Shown piece by piece: positions 22,901 to 32,718 of a stretch of DNA of 64,000 bases. The first letter of the stretch is position 1. Each line of letters starts with the position of its first letter. The stretch comes from Hirsutella rhossiliensis (lineage: Eukaryota; Ascomycota; Sordariomycetes; Hypocreales; Ophiocordycipitaceae): the NCBI RefSeq assembly GCF_020360975.1, contig NW_025408667.1:1550001-1614000 (forward strand). The letters are read 5' to 3'. Made by a program: the position numbers and the translations under genes. The notes beneath the pieces are model-generated. The model saw only the letters and a program-made list of their open reading frames with translations. It was not told the origin of the DNA and searched no databases.

Positions 22901-23894
22901 GGAGACAACACTCCCGCAGACGGACGACGTCTCTATGCAACTCGATTATGGGCGGGCTTTCGCGGCTTCCAAGGGCCAGACACCACTGCATTGGGCGTTT
23001 GAGAAGGGGCATGTGGCCCTCGCTCATCTTCTGATTGCGCAAGGGGAGCTCAATCTAGACTCTGGGGGCTGCAAAAAACGGACGCCGCTCTCGTGGGCCG
23101 CCGAGATTGGGCACATAGCTGGTGTGAAGCTGCTGCTCGGCACGGGCCTGGTCAATGTCAACTCGAGGGATAATTCCGGGCGGACGCCGCTCTCATGGGC
23201 CATAGAAAATGGGCACGTGGCTATTGTGAAGCTGCTACTCGACACGGGCCAGGTCGATATCGACTCGAGGGATAATTCCGGGCAGACGCCGCTCTCGGTG
23301 GCCGCCACAAATGGGCATGAGTCTATTATAAGGCTGCTGCTCGGCACGGGCCTAGTTGATGCCGACGTAAGGGATTATTTTGATCAGTCGTCGCTCTCGT
23401 GGGCCGCCGAGAATGGGCATATAGCCGTTGTCAAGCTGCTACTTAATACGGGCCAGGTTGATATCGACTCGAAGGATAATTCCGGCCGGACGCCGCTCTC
23501 GGTGGCCGCCAAAAATGGGCATGAGCCTATTATAAGGCTGCTGCTCGGCACGGGCCTAGTCGATGTCGACGTAAGTGATTGTTTTAACCAGACGCCGCTC
23601 TCATGGGCCGCCGAGAAAGGGCATGTAGCTACTATAAAGCTGCTACTCGATACGGGCCAGGTTGATGTCGACTCGAGGGATAATTCCGGCAGGACGCCGC
23701 TATCGTGGGCCGCCGAGAAAGGGCACGTAGCTGCTGTAAAGCTGCTGCTCGACACGGGCCAGGTTGACGTTCATTCGGGGGATATGACTGGTTTGACGCC
23801 GCTATCGTACGCCGCCAAAAAACAACAACGAGCTGTCGTGGAACTGCTTGTTGCTGGACATGGGCGAATTCCATCTGGAAGTATATATTTGTAG
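19970..23894 (+). CDS. PNP-NACHT-ankyrin STAND receptor (fungal NOD-like receptor), two exons
   Basis: Exon 1 is 19970-21146 and exon 2 is 21199-23894, with a 52-nt intron (GTTGGT...GTAG) joining ...VDDA-E-RHNTLL in frame; 1290 residues. An N-terminal nucleoside-phosphorylase-like domain starts at DYTVGWICALPIELAAARAM (about residue 81), with VGIGGGVP and FEMEAAGLMDSFPCLVIRGI. The NACHT ATPase has Walker A GKPGTGKST (451-459) and Walker B FFVDALDECD (about 562). About nine 34-residue ankyrin repeats run from residue about 984 to the end. Such proteins act in fungal non-self recognition and regulated cell death, by analogy with characterised STAND proteins. ATG 20201 (MSSHDYTVG) is an alternative start that keeps all domains. 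No RIP damage is seen and the gene looks intact. Confidence 0.93.
22970..23851 (+). repeat. Ankyrin-coding tandem repeats, 102-bp unit with 204-bp higher order
   Basis: Units begin G-R/Q-T-P-L-S-W/V-A-A. Two types occur and partly alternate: type B (SWAAE.GH...KLLLDTGQVD) and type A (SVAA.NGHE.IIRLLLGTGLVD). Several units are nearly identical at DNA level, for example 23259-23312 against 23669-23715. Confidence 0.9.
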
Positions 23895-25082
23895 TTGAAG
23901 CTGCGAGATGCACTTGACTAGAATCGAAACCCTAAGCCTTCATGTTGTCTTGTTATGTACCGTTAGATTGACCCAGCAGTTTGTTGGTTCTCTCCCTTTG
24001 ATTCACTTGTGTCTTTGAACCAACATACACACAAGAATGTGGGGGTGATCAGTCTCATTGCCAGGGGCCGCAAGACACTGTGCTGGGCGTTTCCATTGGC
24101 AGGCGGATACCAGCATGACTGGGCTCGACATTGTGATATCCGTTTCGGCATTTTCAGCCGAGTCAATTGCGCTATACGGCAACTCGGCTGGCCTAGATAT
24201 CGAAGACTCCTGGCCATGCCCACATCAACAGCGAGTGCCGTTATATGCAGGTCTACTCGCTGTGGACTGGTCAAGTGGAACGGGGCCACGCACGTTGAGA
24301 GCTGTCTCTGGGCGAGGAGAATGGTGACGCTGTGAGACGTAAAAAGCACTCGCACGACGAAACAAAGAGTGGAGAACGGGGACCGACGATTCAATTATTG
24401 ATATTGAAAGAACTCATACGGTAAGTTATAGTCATCCCTAATATCTTATATCTGCCAACTGCTGAGACAGCTCCTGCTAACGCATCGTGATCCCCACTTG
24501 TATTTGGCTCTTTGGTTTCAATTAGAGCTCCGTACGTTTGCAATAAAGACATGTAGCTAGAAGATATGTGAACGATATGCTGTTCTTTTCCGAAGATTTC
24601 CACGGGGGTCCGGGTGTGGTGATTTTAGGCCCTTAGGCGCGTGACATGGATGCCGACAGCTTAGAGTATACAAGTAAATTAATTCATGGTCCGTTCTTGT
24701 CTGGCTACGCAGGCATGGACAAAATGTTGAATGTGCCGAGGCGAAGAGGGCATCTGGAGGCAGCAGCTTGATTCAAGCGTTTTGGCCGAGATATAGTGTT
24801 GAAGTACCCTCGAGTAGAGCTAGAGAGCAGAAGAGGGGAAGGGGGGGCCATTGGGTCTCGGACTCGCTTGCGGTAATAGCATGGCCAGGGGCCAAGCTTG
24901 CGACTCAAACAGCGTTCTCTCTGGGCACTCTTTGAGACCCCTACTGTGCTCCCAAGCCACTGCTTGTGGATTAATTTATTCCTCAAGGCACATTTTTAGC
25001 AAGCGTTTATAATCCAACACATATGGCCAATTCAGCTACTACATAGGAATGTTCAAACTTGTGTCTTGCGTCTCCCGGATCC
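23895..25082. other. Intergenic with one dispersed repeat
   Basis: 24573-24690 resembles 16165-16262 (GATATGCT.TTCTT.TC, then GGCCCTTAGGCGC). ORFs on both strands at 23963-24394 look like chance frames. No RNA gene was recognised. Confidence 0.45.
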
Positions 25083-26288
25083 TCAAGACGGTAGACCATG
25101 TCTGAACCTCAAACCATCAAAATATCCATAGGCATCGCGATCCTCGTCCCGAATAAGCACATCCCTGGTGAGAAACACGCGCACTGGCTCCCCTTCGCCA
25201 CGTAGGTAGTAGTAGTAAAGGCGTCCTTGATGCTCCGCGATATCGAGACCAAGCGCCGACTGAAAAGTCAGAACAGCCACACCGCCACTCACCTGGACCC
25301 AACAAGGACCTCCGGGACTTGACGGATCAGGGCGCTCGAGATTTCCCGGTTCTTTCGACGCGAGACCGGTAGTGTTATGTGAAAATGTCCCGTCTGGGAG
25401 TGCCCAGGCGGAGTCGAAGCTGGGATAGCTAAGCTGAAGCTTATTACGGCCAACGCCAGCCATCCACGCCAGGTAAAATAGGGCGAGCTGAACAGACATT
25501 TTCCCCTCGCCGCAATTTTCCCATGGGATAGATTTATATTCAACGATGTATCCATCCTCTGCGGCTGCCGTAGGGCGGTAGGACGACCCGCTCGTTAGCG
25601 AGATATCCCGCATACTACTAGATAGCTGCGACATAGTTGTGCTTGTCGATGTCTGATGAGAGTGGCCATGGCTTTGCCCTACTTGGCGCCGTGGTCTGCT
25701 AGCGGCGATGCCTGGGCCTGTATGCTGTACGGCCACTCGCATGACAACAAGTTCGGCATCGGTGAAGAGATAGCCATAACGACATTTGTCCCTGCTGCAA
25801 TACTGCAGAATTTGCCGTACTGGATCTTGCCAGACCGCTTGCTCGATGGGATCGAGATTGGCCTCTGACGAAGAGCTGTGCCACTTGTTTGAAAGCTTGG
25901 TATCACCAGGAAGAAGGTTGAGATAATGATAGCTGCCATCTTGGTAGCTCCAAGTGCGTCCACGAGAAACCATGGCCCAGTCGGGCTTGAATCGACGATC
26001 AGCCCCGGGGTCATTGTAAGTGCATCCGGATTGGGTCAAGAAGAAATCGTGCCCCTCCTTAAGTCCCACATAGCGACAGGCATGAGCAAGAGCTTTGTTG
26101 ACCGGAGGAAAAATATAGGAGGTGCCGACTCCGTGTTCGAACTGGTCTTCATCGAAAAACTCTGCCGCCTGGTCGGGAAAGTCCAGCGGTAAATCTCCCG
26201 ACAGGGTCCAGTCCGCCTCGACTACATGGCCGAGCAACGAGTGAAGCTTACTATATTCAAAATCTTCCCACTCGGTCCAGCCATTCAT
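25083..26288 (-). CDS. Conserved fungal protein, possible PD-(D/E)XK nuclease fold, 401 aa
   Basis: A single-exon ORF starting MNGWTEWEDFEYSKLHSLLG. The middle has LLPGDTKLSNKW, followed by WQDPVRQILQYCSRDKCRYG and YLFTDAELVVMRV, then a Gln/Ser/Thr-rich linker (about residues 200-245) and a block ending EYKSIPWEN. This order (D-x-K, Q..PVRQI..Y, RYG-xx-TD-xELVV, EYKSIPW) is one I know from many uncharacterised Pezizomycotina proteins. The D-T-K and the preceding acidic residues could be a PD-(D/E)XK-type centre, which is inference. There is no signal peptide or membrane helix. The gene is convergent with the receptor gene upstream. The insertion/linker makes a kinase fold unlikely. Confidence 0.8.
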   Translation of the reverse strand: MNGWTEWEDFEYSKLHSLLGHVVEADWTLSGDLPLDFPDQAAEFFDEDQFEHGVGTSYIFPPVNKALAHACRYVGLKEGHDFFLTQSGCTYNDPGADRRFKPDWAMVSRGRTWSYQDGSYHYLNLLPGDTKLSNKWHSSSSEANLDPIEQAVWQDPVRQILQYCSRDKCRYGYLFTDAELVVMRVAVQHTGPGIAASRPRRQVGQSHGHSHQTSTSTTMSQLSSSMRDISLTSGSSYRPTAAAEDGYIVEYKSIPWENCGEGKMSVQLALFYLAWMAGVGRNKLQLSYPSFDSAWALPDGTFSHNTTGLASKEPGNLERPDPSSPGGPCWVQVSGGVAVLTFQSALGLDIAEHQGRLYYYYLRGEGEPVRVFLTRDVLIRDEDRDAYGYFDGLRFRHGLPS

Positions 26289-27296
26289 GCATGGTCACGA
26301 TGGGTTAGTTGTATTAGAGCCAGACTTTGCCTTGTTGAACAACTGAGGCAATGGCTGATTAGCTCATAGAGGATGGTAGTTTTCTTGGGCATGTTGTCGC
26401 GTGTACGGTTGACAAAATTGCTCGGAATTGGCTCTCCTGATATATTCCCACACGTGCTTCATTCGACATCACTGTCCCCGCACACGTATCGACTGATATG
26501 CAGACCTTTTGACGGTCCGGGTTGTCTCGCTGCATGGCGCTGTGCCCAATTAGGATAGAGGGATACTCTACGCCGTGAGTCCGTACGGGCAGGGACTTTT
26601 GCTGCAGTGAACATATATATGCACATTGCCTGCTCCTTCGCTGTCCAAAGGTGCTGATTCTACGAATAGGCGGATTGACCACATTCCCGTTCAGAAGCAT
26701 GAGAGTAGGTACAGTACTGTCAGCTGCCGCCAGCACCTCCATGACATATAGGGTCCACTGCCAGGTCATCTGTTGGAGTGTCACTTCACTTTTGCCTGCA
26801 CAACCCAGTGGTTTCCTCCCGAGTACCTACTTTGCGGGGCCGAATATCAATCAACAAGATGAGGCGGCAAGGCGGCACTAACACTAATTAGCTGGAAATA
26901 GTAGTCTCAACAGTACCAGGGAAATGAGTAGAAGCGCCTCAATTTAGAATGAGAAATCAATGCATAAACGGGCGCCTGTTGCCTGCCAGGCAGCAGCTGG
27001 GCTTATCACGACAACAGTTTTCCCGCTGAATTTCGTTTCTGCGTAGTGGCATTAGGCTAGCGCTAAGTTTCAACGAGCAGTACGGAGTACGTAGGGTTGC
27101 AGTCACATGAGGGCCGTACTGAGGCGGCAAGGAACTTCGCACAAAGTACTTCGTAGCGTAACGCATGCGGCACGGCCCCAATGCTTCTTGGTGCCACACG
27201 CGCGCGTGTTTGTCAGCCAGCAAGTCGTCGTCAGCCGCCCACGTTCCGTCTCCCTTTCCCCCTCCCTCATTCCACCACGTGCCCGTCACCAAGACC
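26289..27296. other. Intergenic, divergent promoter region between two genes
   Basis: It separates the minus-strand 25083-26288 gene from the plus-strand 27297 gene. A 141-codon minus ORF (26359-26784) shows no motif and is probably a chance frame. A palindromic CTGCCAGGCAG lies near 26983. Confidence 0.45.
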
Positions 27297-28346
27297 ATGG
27301 CGTCCAGTTTCCCGTTTATCTCAGAGCGCGATAAAGTTGGCGATCCTCCCATGAGCGCAATGAATTTCGAAAACCCGCGCCTTCGACGATTCCCCCATCC
27401 GAAAAGTCTGAGGTTGACGAAGCGCCTGGGATCTGGTCAAGATGGATTCGTCTTCAAGGCTCGTGGCTACCACAACGAAACGCTGGCAGTCAAGATTGTG
27501 CGTGTGGCATCAACATTTCAACTCTGCAGAGATTCTCACTAACATTCTTGATCTCAGTTCAAACCACGTACACCAGAATGGTACTGGGCCTTTGAGCGAG
27601 AATGCGTCAATGCGGCGCTCCTGGACATGATCAACGCCAGTCTCCGACGTGCCGCAGCGGACGGCCGCAAGAAACTTGTCATTCCCGATCCAAAAAGCCG
27701 CGAAGAGGCCTTCAAGAACCTATTTTCCTTCTCCGACGAAGCCAATACGGGCGAGCTTTGCGAGGCCAGACTCGTTCCAATTTCCGCCGACGTGCAGATT
27801 ACTGCCTGTCTGGGCTGGATCGAGTTTCAAGGGCGCGCCATCAACAAGCAGCTCAAAAGGGCGCGAATTTGCGATCAAGAGGCTATGATCGACGAACAAT
27901 CCTACTACGCAATCGTCTACGAGTTCGTGCCGCAAGACGAGCTGGATATCGACACTATCGTCGCCCAACACGACTTCTTTCACATCATCGGCTTCCACGT
28001 CGTGCCCTTTCGCGAATCGAATTGGCAATCGTGTGGACGGCTCGTCGACTTCTCTGACCTTGTGTCCCCTCACGCGGGCCCGCCGGAATGGAACTCCGAC
28101 TACTACGCGCGCGATCAGGAGAGTTTCCCGCGTGAGATAAAACGGATGGCTGACAGGGGACTGCTGAAGCGACCGCCGATGTTAGTTGGGCAGCAGGGCG
28201 CATGGCCATGCACTCAGGATCCTCGCAGAAGCTATTCCAAGAAGCCTCCGCCTCCATCACCAGGTTTTGGTGTGAAGCGGAAGAGCTGCGAAAGCATCAC
28301 TTCAACATTTGACATCGACTTAGCCAACTGCAATCGAAGTGCATGA
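27297..28346 (+). CDS. Kinase-like protein of the FTA2-like type, two exons, 329 aa
   Basis: Exon 1 is 27297-27497 and exon 2 is 27558-28346. The 60-nt intron has GTGCGT, branch CACTAAC and TCTCAG, and both exons are in phase 0. The N-lobe resembles a protein kinase: glycine loop LGSGQDGFVFKA (44-55) and a VAIK-like LAVKI (K66), then F.PRTPEWYWAFEREC with an acidic helix. GRLVDFSDL near residue 240 sits where DFG would be, but I see no HRD loop, so activity is doubtful. Fungal proteins annotated as kinetochore Sim4-complex FTA2-like share this layout. Kinetochore function is not implied. The C-terminal 60 residues are Pro/Ser/Lys-rich. More exons downstream are possible. Confidence 0.78.
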
Positions 28347-29866
28347 AGTCTGGCGTTGACTTGATGCCGTTTTTAAGCGCCTGTCGAGTCATCTGGCGCA
28401 GACGAGGACCCACAACCGCTGTTTACTCTGGGCGGACAGGAGAACTTGGCACCATCTTCGCTCCAAATCCGCGCCCTCTTTGGCCGGTTGCCATGGACCC
28501 TAACGCAAGATGAACTTGACCACAATCTCGGGTCGCCGTCAGCTCATGGACAGTCCGCGGCGCTCCCTCCACCCTGACCTTGCATGTAGCAAAGCGGCTT
28601 TGACATCACCGAAATTCCAATAGTAGAGTCGCTTGCTTCCTGCATCCAACCATTGTCGTCCTCGGCAACAAACGCGGTTGATGTACAGTTACGACTTCAG
28701 CGCCGGCGTCTACGACTTTGGACTCTGCGAGTCTTAGTATGACTCGAGCGGCTTACGTCGCTGTTCCCAGCTCGAGCAGGGCCCCCGGGATCCATCCGGA
28801 ATACATATATATATCCTTGAAAGACTCAGCCTTGCATTATCTGATTGTCTCTCGTCCTGAGCCTGGAACGGAGGCCGCTCAAGACAGCAAGGCTAGTTCG
28901 GTCACCTCGGTCCTACAGGCCAGCCCTTACCAGAGTTTTCAGACCTTGCCACCTTCTTTCTTCGACTCGGAACTCAGCCAAGATCATTGACAGCCAGACG
29001 AGTGTAGCTTTGTTATCCTGACGGTTCGACACCGAGCAAAAGTATAGCAATGGCGGAGGCGAACGAGCCGCCATATAGCGCAAAATAGACGAGTTGATCA
29101 GCCAGAACCGGAAGTTCGCTACAGTCTGCGAGCCTCCGCGGCGAAAGAGAGCCTTCAAGCATGAGCTGGTATCGGGCTTGCAAGACGGGGACCTCGAAAC
29201 CGCGGTAGACACCATGACTCCAGAGCAAGGTTGACGAGTTGACCAGCCAGAATCAGCATGCATAAGAGGGCTGTCGGGTACGTAAGGTCTATATAAAGGT
29301 ATTCAAGGGTAATCCCAGGGATCAACGCGTCAATTCAATGTAGCACGTTCGAGTGCAGACCTGAAGTAGCGCGCCGTCGCTACTTCCACGCCGCAAAATA
29401 GGAGCATTTAACCGCGGTCAGTAAGGTATCGTATAGACAGCAATAGCATACCCGCATATACACACGATCATTTACAGGCGTCCGCAAATGTAACGTAGAT
29501 GTCTATTCTCTAGCCTCTCCACCGAGGAAGCACTGCGCAAATCATGGAGCGCAGCTTTAAGGACGCTGACCTGCCGTCCTACGTCGCGCTAGTGCTTTGT
29601 TACCATAAATTTATTGTCATGACGCAATAGTTGATCCTACCGGTGCAACGAAAAGCCGTCTCCGTCAAGGCTTGGAGGGGACAGCGCTGATATAGTTGTG
29701 ACCTATATTGACCTGGCTAGATATATTTCGAAGACAGGAACCCGCTAACAGTCGGCCGAGCTTAAACTCCAGTGGAGAACTCCATGCAACGACAGAAAGC
29801 TCTCTCCTGGCGGCCGGCCAAGTAATATCACCGTCGGCCGCCGCATCAGGCCCCCCCAAAAAGGGT
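28347..29866. other. Gene-free or relic-bearing spacer
   Basis: 28380-28575 contains a stop-free plus frame with coding-like content (FTLGGQENLAPSSLQIRAL). It could be a lost exon. 28680-28990 has two overlapping open frames with a TAG. A 20-bp near-repeat GACGAGTTGAYCAGCCAGAA occurs at 29089 and 29232. An open minus frame at 29665-29928 overlaps the last exon of the peptide gene, but in another phase. Nothing here is convincing as an intact gene. Confidence 0.4.
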
Positions 29867-30715
29867 CTAGTCCCCATGCTATCGGTTGCGTTAGTTGTGC
29901 TGCCAGCAATTAAAGTCTTCTTCCTCAACTAAGTAAATATACTTACAAGCTATAGTCGCCAGTAGCTTGAGCATGTCGCTAGCAACAATCCTTGTTAAAT
30001 CAGGGAAAGCCACTTACCGTCTATAATCGTTAGCTGTGTTAGCATACCGGTATTCTTGAATAAGGGGAAGCCACTTACAAGCTATAGTTAACAGTCGTAT
30101 CAGCGTTCCGTCAGCAACCACAACCCTCGTTAATTGGAGGAAGCTACTTAAGTTATAGTCTACGGCCGCTATCAGCAATCATAATCCTTATGAACAGGGG
30201 AAGACACTTACCGGCTACAGTTGTCATCAGCAAACACACTCATTGCTAGTTCAAGGAAACCACATACCTTCTATAGTCCACAGTTGTCAGCATGCTGCAC
30301 CAATGACAATCCTAGTCAGTCAGGGGATGTTACTTACCCTCTATAGTTGGTACCGAATTACATTAGTATGCCGCTCGCAATTATAATTCCTGGCTCAGCA
30401 GGGAAAACTACATACAACCTTCGTTTGCCAAATTCATTAGCATGCCGTTAAGAAATACAATCCAGATTTAGGTTAGTCAAGAAAGCCACTTACTATCTGT
30501 TTTCACCAGTCCCATTAACATGCCGCTAAGAATCGCAGTACTCATCAATTGCAGGAAGCTACGTACAACCTTTATTTGCCAGTCGTATCAGCATATCACA
30601 GAGGTTATGATTATTCAACTCTTTGACTTACCACCATTCCAGTTTGTCGAGATTCGAGTGGCGCCGCCAGAACCGCTCCGGCGAGGACCACGATTATTGC
30701 TATTATAGCCTTCAT
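29867..30715 (-). CDS. Secreted small peptide gene with nine 3-nt micro-exons
   Basis: Exon 1 (30715-30632) encodes 28 residues, M-K-A-I-I-A-I-I-V-V-L-A-G-A-V-L-A-A then PLESRQTGMV: a clear signal peptide followed by a Leu-Glu-Ser-Arg-Gln boundary common in fungal secreted peptides. It ends exactly at GTAAGT. Then come nine 3-nt exons: 30567-30569 GTT, 30494-30496 ATA, 30416-30418 GTT, 30338-30340 AGG, 30268-30270 AAG, 30212-30214 CCG, 30079-30081 CTT, 30018-30020 ACG, 29947-29949 CTT. The last exon (29878-29867) gives H-G-D-stop. All junctions are phase 0. Introns are 62, 70, 75, 75, 67, 53, 130, 58, 68 and 68 nt. They have GTAAGT, GTATGT or GTACGT donors, a branch-like CTRAY (or TTAAT, CTCAA) and an AG end. 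Total 40 residues. The function is unknown. The alternative is one long intron with all codons skipped (31 residues). Confidence 0.72.
29879..30631 (-). repeat. Tandem array of intron-plus-codon units
   Basis: Eleven homologous units, about 53-75 bp each, lie head to tail. On the plus strand they appear as ACTTAC (or ACATAC, ACGTAC), three bases, then CTATAG-like. Unit interiors share motifs such as GTGGCTT.CC near the donor and GCATGCTAATG or GCTGATACGACTG near the branch site. Eleven, not ten, because the unit at about 30144-30158 has lost its splice sites. The units are too diverged and too short to attract RIP. Confidence 0.85.
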
Positions 30716-31629
30716 GTTGATGATAAAGGTAATTTGAAAGATAAAAAGCACTTAGGGGTAGTGAGCAAGAACAAAAGGCTACCTTGACCTAATATAGAGA
30801 TGATATTAGACAAAGTTAGGTCGTGCACAAAGAGAGTAACCTATAAATAATCTTAAAGAAAATATTGACGTGATAACTTAGCAGGGAGGAAGTAAAGCTA
30901 TATATATTCGGAGGAGCTTTTATAGGCTGCCTGTTACTTATACACGATATATAAATGTAGTCGGAAACCGGAGAGGTCACCGGGTAATTAACGGCAGTAG
31001 CGTTATATAAATAGAATATTATATCTCTTAGAATATATAACAATTATACTAAGGGTATTTAAATAAGAAACCTTAATATTCGAGCTTATATTACCTCTAC
31101 GTATCCACTGAATTTCGTTTATATTAGAAACCTCTATGCCTACGTGACTCGTTCTAGAGCGGAATATTTTAGTCCTTCGGAATCCCTGGCTAAAGCCCGA
31201 GTGTCCATTCGTACAGGGGGATTATAATGTTACTACTACGCTTATCGAGATATACGTTCAGTGTAAAGGATTATTCGCTGTATCCGCGGTATTAACCTCG
31301 CTAACTTATAAGCTAGTCTAATTAGCGGAGAGGGAGCTAAGTAGTTAGACATTTTATATAAAAATTACTAGGGCAGGATACTTATTATAAGTGCAAAAAG
31401 TTTTATTATATAAAGGCCCTAACTAGAGAGTATATATATATAAATAGGGAGTATATAAAATAAGTAGGGTAGTATAGCTTATTAAGGCGCAGCGCTATAT
31501 AAGAGCGCTACTAGGAGGTACGGGCTAATAAAGCACTTAGGTACGTATTACTAATATATCGGTAGGGTATTAGTAGGGAATCGTATATACTCCGCTCGCG
31601 AGTTATAAATAACTTACTACTTTAACTAA
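30716..31629. other. Promoter side of the peptide gene, grading into RIP-mutated DNA
   Basis: Directly upstream of the peptide ATG the minus strand reads TTTATCATCAAC, a plausible leader. From about 30790 CA and TG vanish and TA runs dominate. No gene seen. Confidence 0.5.
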
Positions 31630-32718
31630 AGAGGAAAAATCCCTCTTTTAATAAGCTTTAGTCTTATAATAAGAGAATATAATATATATAGTATAGTACC
31701 TCTAGCTATCTCTACTACCTAACTAATTATACTATAATATATATTCCCTTATAATTTCTAAAGCTTTCTTTTTTAGTTACTTAATAGAGATAGCTACTTA
31801 AAGAAGACTATATAACGCTCTTATAGCGCGATATAGTAGTTAACTAGTTAAGGCCTCTTTATTATATATATTAAGTATCTACTTAAGAGATAAAGAATAG
31901 GAAGATATATCCTTAGAATAGACCCTTATTATAGATAGCGTTATAATTATATCGAAGATATCGCTACCTATAGGCGTAAGATAACCGACTTATAAGGAAA
32001 AGCTTATAGCTTTATAAGCGCGTATTAAGGAGCTAAAGGAGATAAAACGCTTATAAGATCGCGTTATATAGTTAAAAGAGGAAATTATTAAACGTTCTAG
32101 TACTATCCCTACTTATTTAAGGAAGCGTCGACGTTCTTACTCCCTTAACTTAGATAGTAATCGCGGTAGTAAGGTTAAGATTAAAAATATCGCTTAATTA
32201 TTTAACCTACTAACGTATAGAAACGTTTAGACTAAACTTACGATTTAAAGGACGCCTTTAAGGTAGCGCTTAAACGTTTTTATTATAACGAAATAAAGAT
32301 CCTTTATATAGTAAATTATATATATAGCAACTATAAAGTAAGATAGCGCTAATACCTTAAAGAATAGACGCTAATTAACCGGACTAAATATAGTATAGAT
32401 TAAGTATACTTTAAGCGATATAATTAAAGGAGGCTTATTAGTAAGAAGGCTAGTCCCCCTTAGAGTTTAGCTTATACTTTAACTCCTTAAAGAGATATTT
32501 TAAATGCCTATTAAAAAGCCGCGTATTCTTATATTTTTCGCTAAGCTAAAGCTATAACTTTAAGACTAAATTAACCTTTATTTAATACCTATTTATACTT
32601 ACTAATAAGAAGAGCTTATATAAGTCGCTTAACGATATTAAGATACTACTACTAGTAAGAGGTAATATACTAATATTACTTTTACCCTTAAAAGAACTAA
32701 GAATAGAAATAGTACTAT
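31630..32718 (+). mobile_element. RIP-mutated retroelement relic, gag-like
   Basis: Read past TAA/TAG, plus-strand frames give a coiled-coil/basic stretch (KRRRSYSLNLDSNRGSK, about 32120-32165). A capsid-like run follows, near FYYNEIKILY and KYSIDQVYFKRY if TAA/TAG are read as Q. It abuts the Copia 5' LTR at 32719 but lies outside it, so it belongs to another element into which the Copia inserted. Family uncertain. Confidence 0.35.

Noticed and set aside
23024..23755. Long minus-strand ORFs opposite the ankyrin repeats
   Set aside because: They mirror the 102-bp repeats of the real gene and have repetitive Ser-rich sequence with no motif.
26359..26784. 141-codon minus ORF between two genes
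   Set aside because: No recognisable motif and an unremarkable composition. It lies in a presumed divergent promoter region.
29665..29928. Open 87-codon minus frame overlapping the end of the peptide gene, considered as its last coding exon
   Set aside because: Every phase-0 acceptor that would enter this frame leaves an intron of about 30 nt or less. The natural acceptor (CCGATAG) gives H-G-D-stop. It is more likely 3' untranslated sequence.
29930..30630. Regularly spaced short motif (ACTTAC...CTATAG every 55-75 bp) that could pass for a CRISPR-like or minisatellite array
   Set aside because: The conserved words are reverse complements of splice donor and acceptor signals around 3-nt slots, with branch sites between. 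The spacers are homologous rather than unique, and the organism is a fungus.
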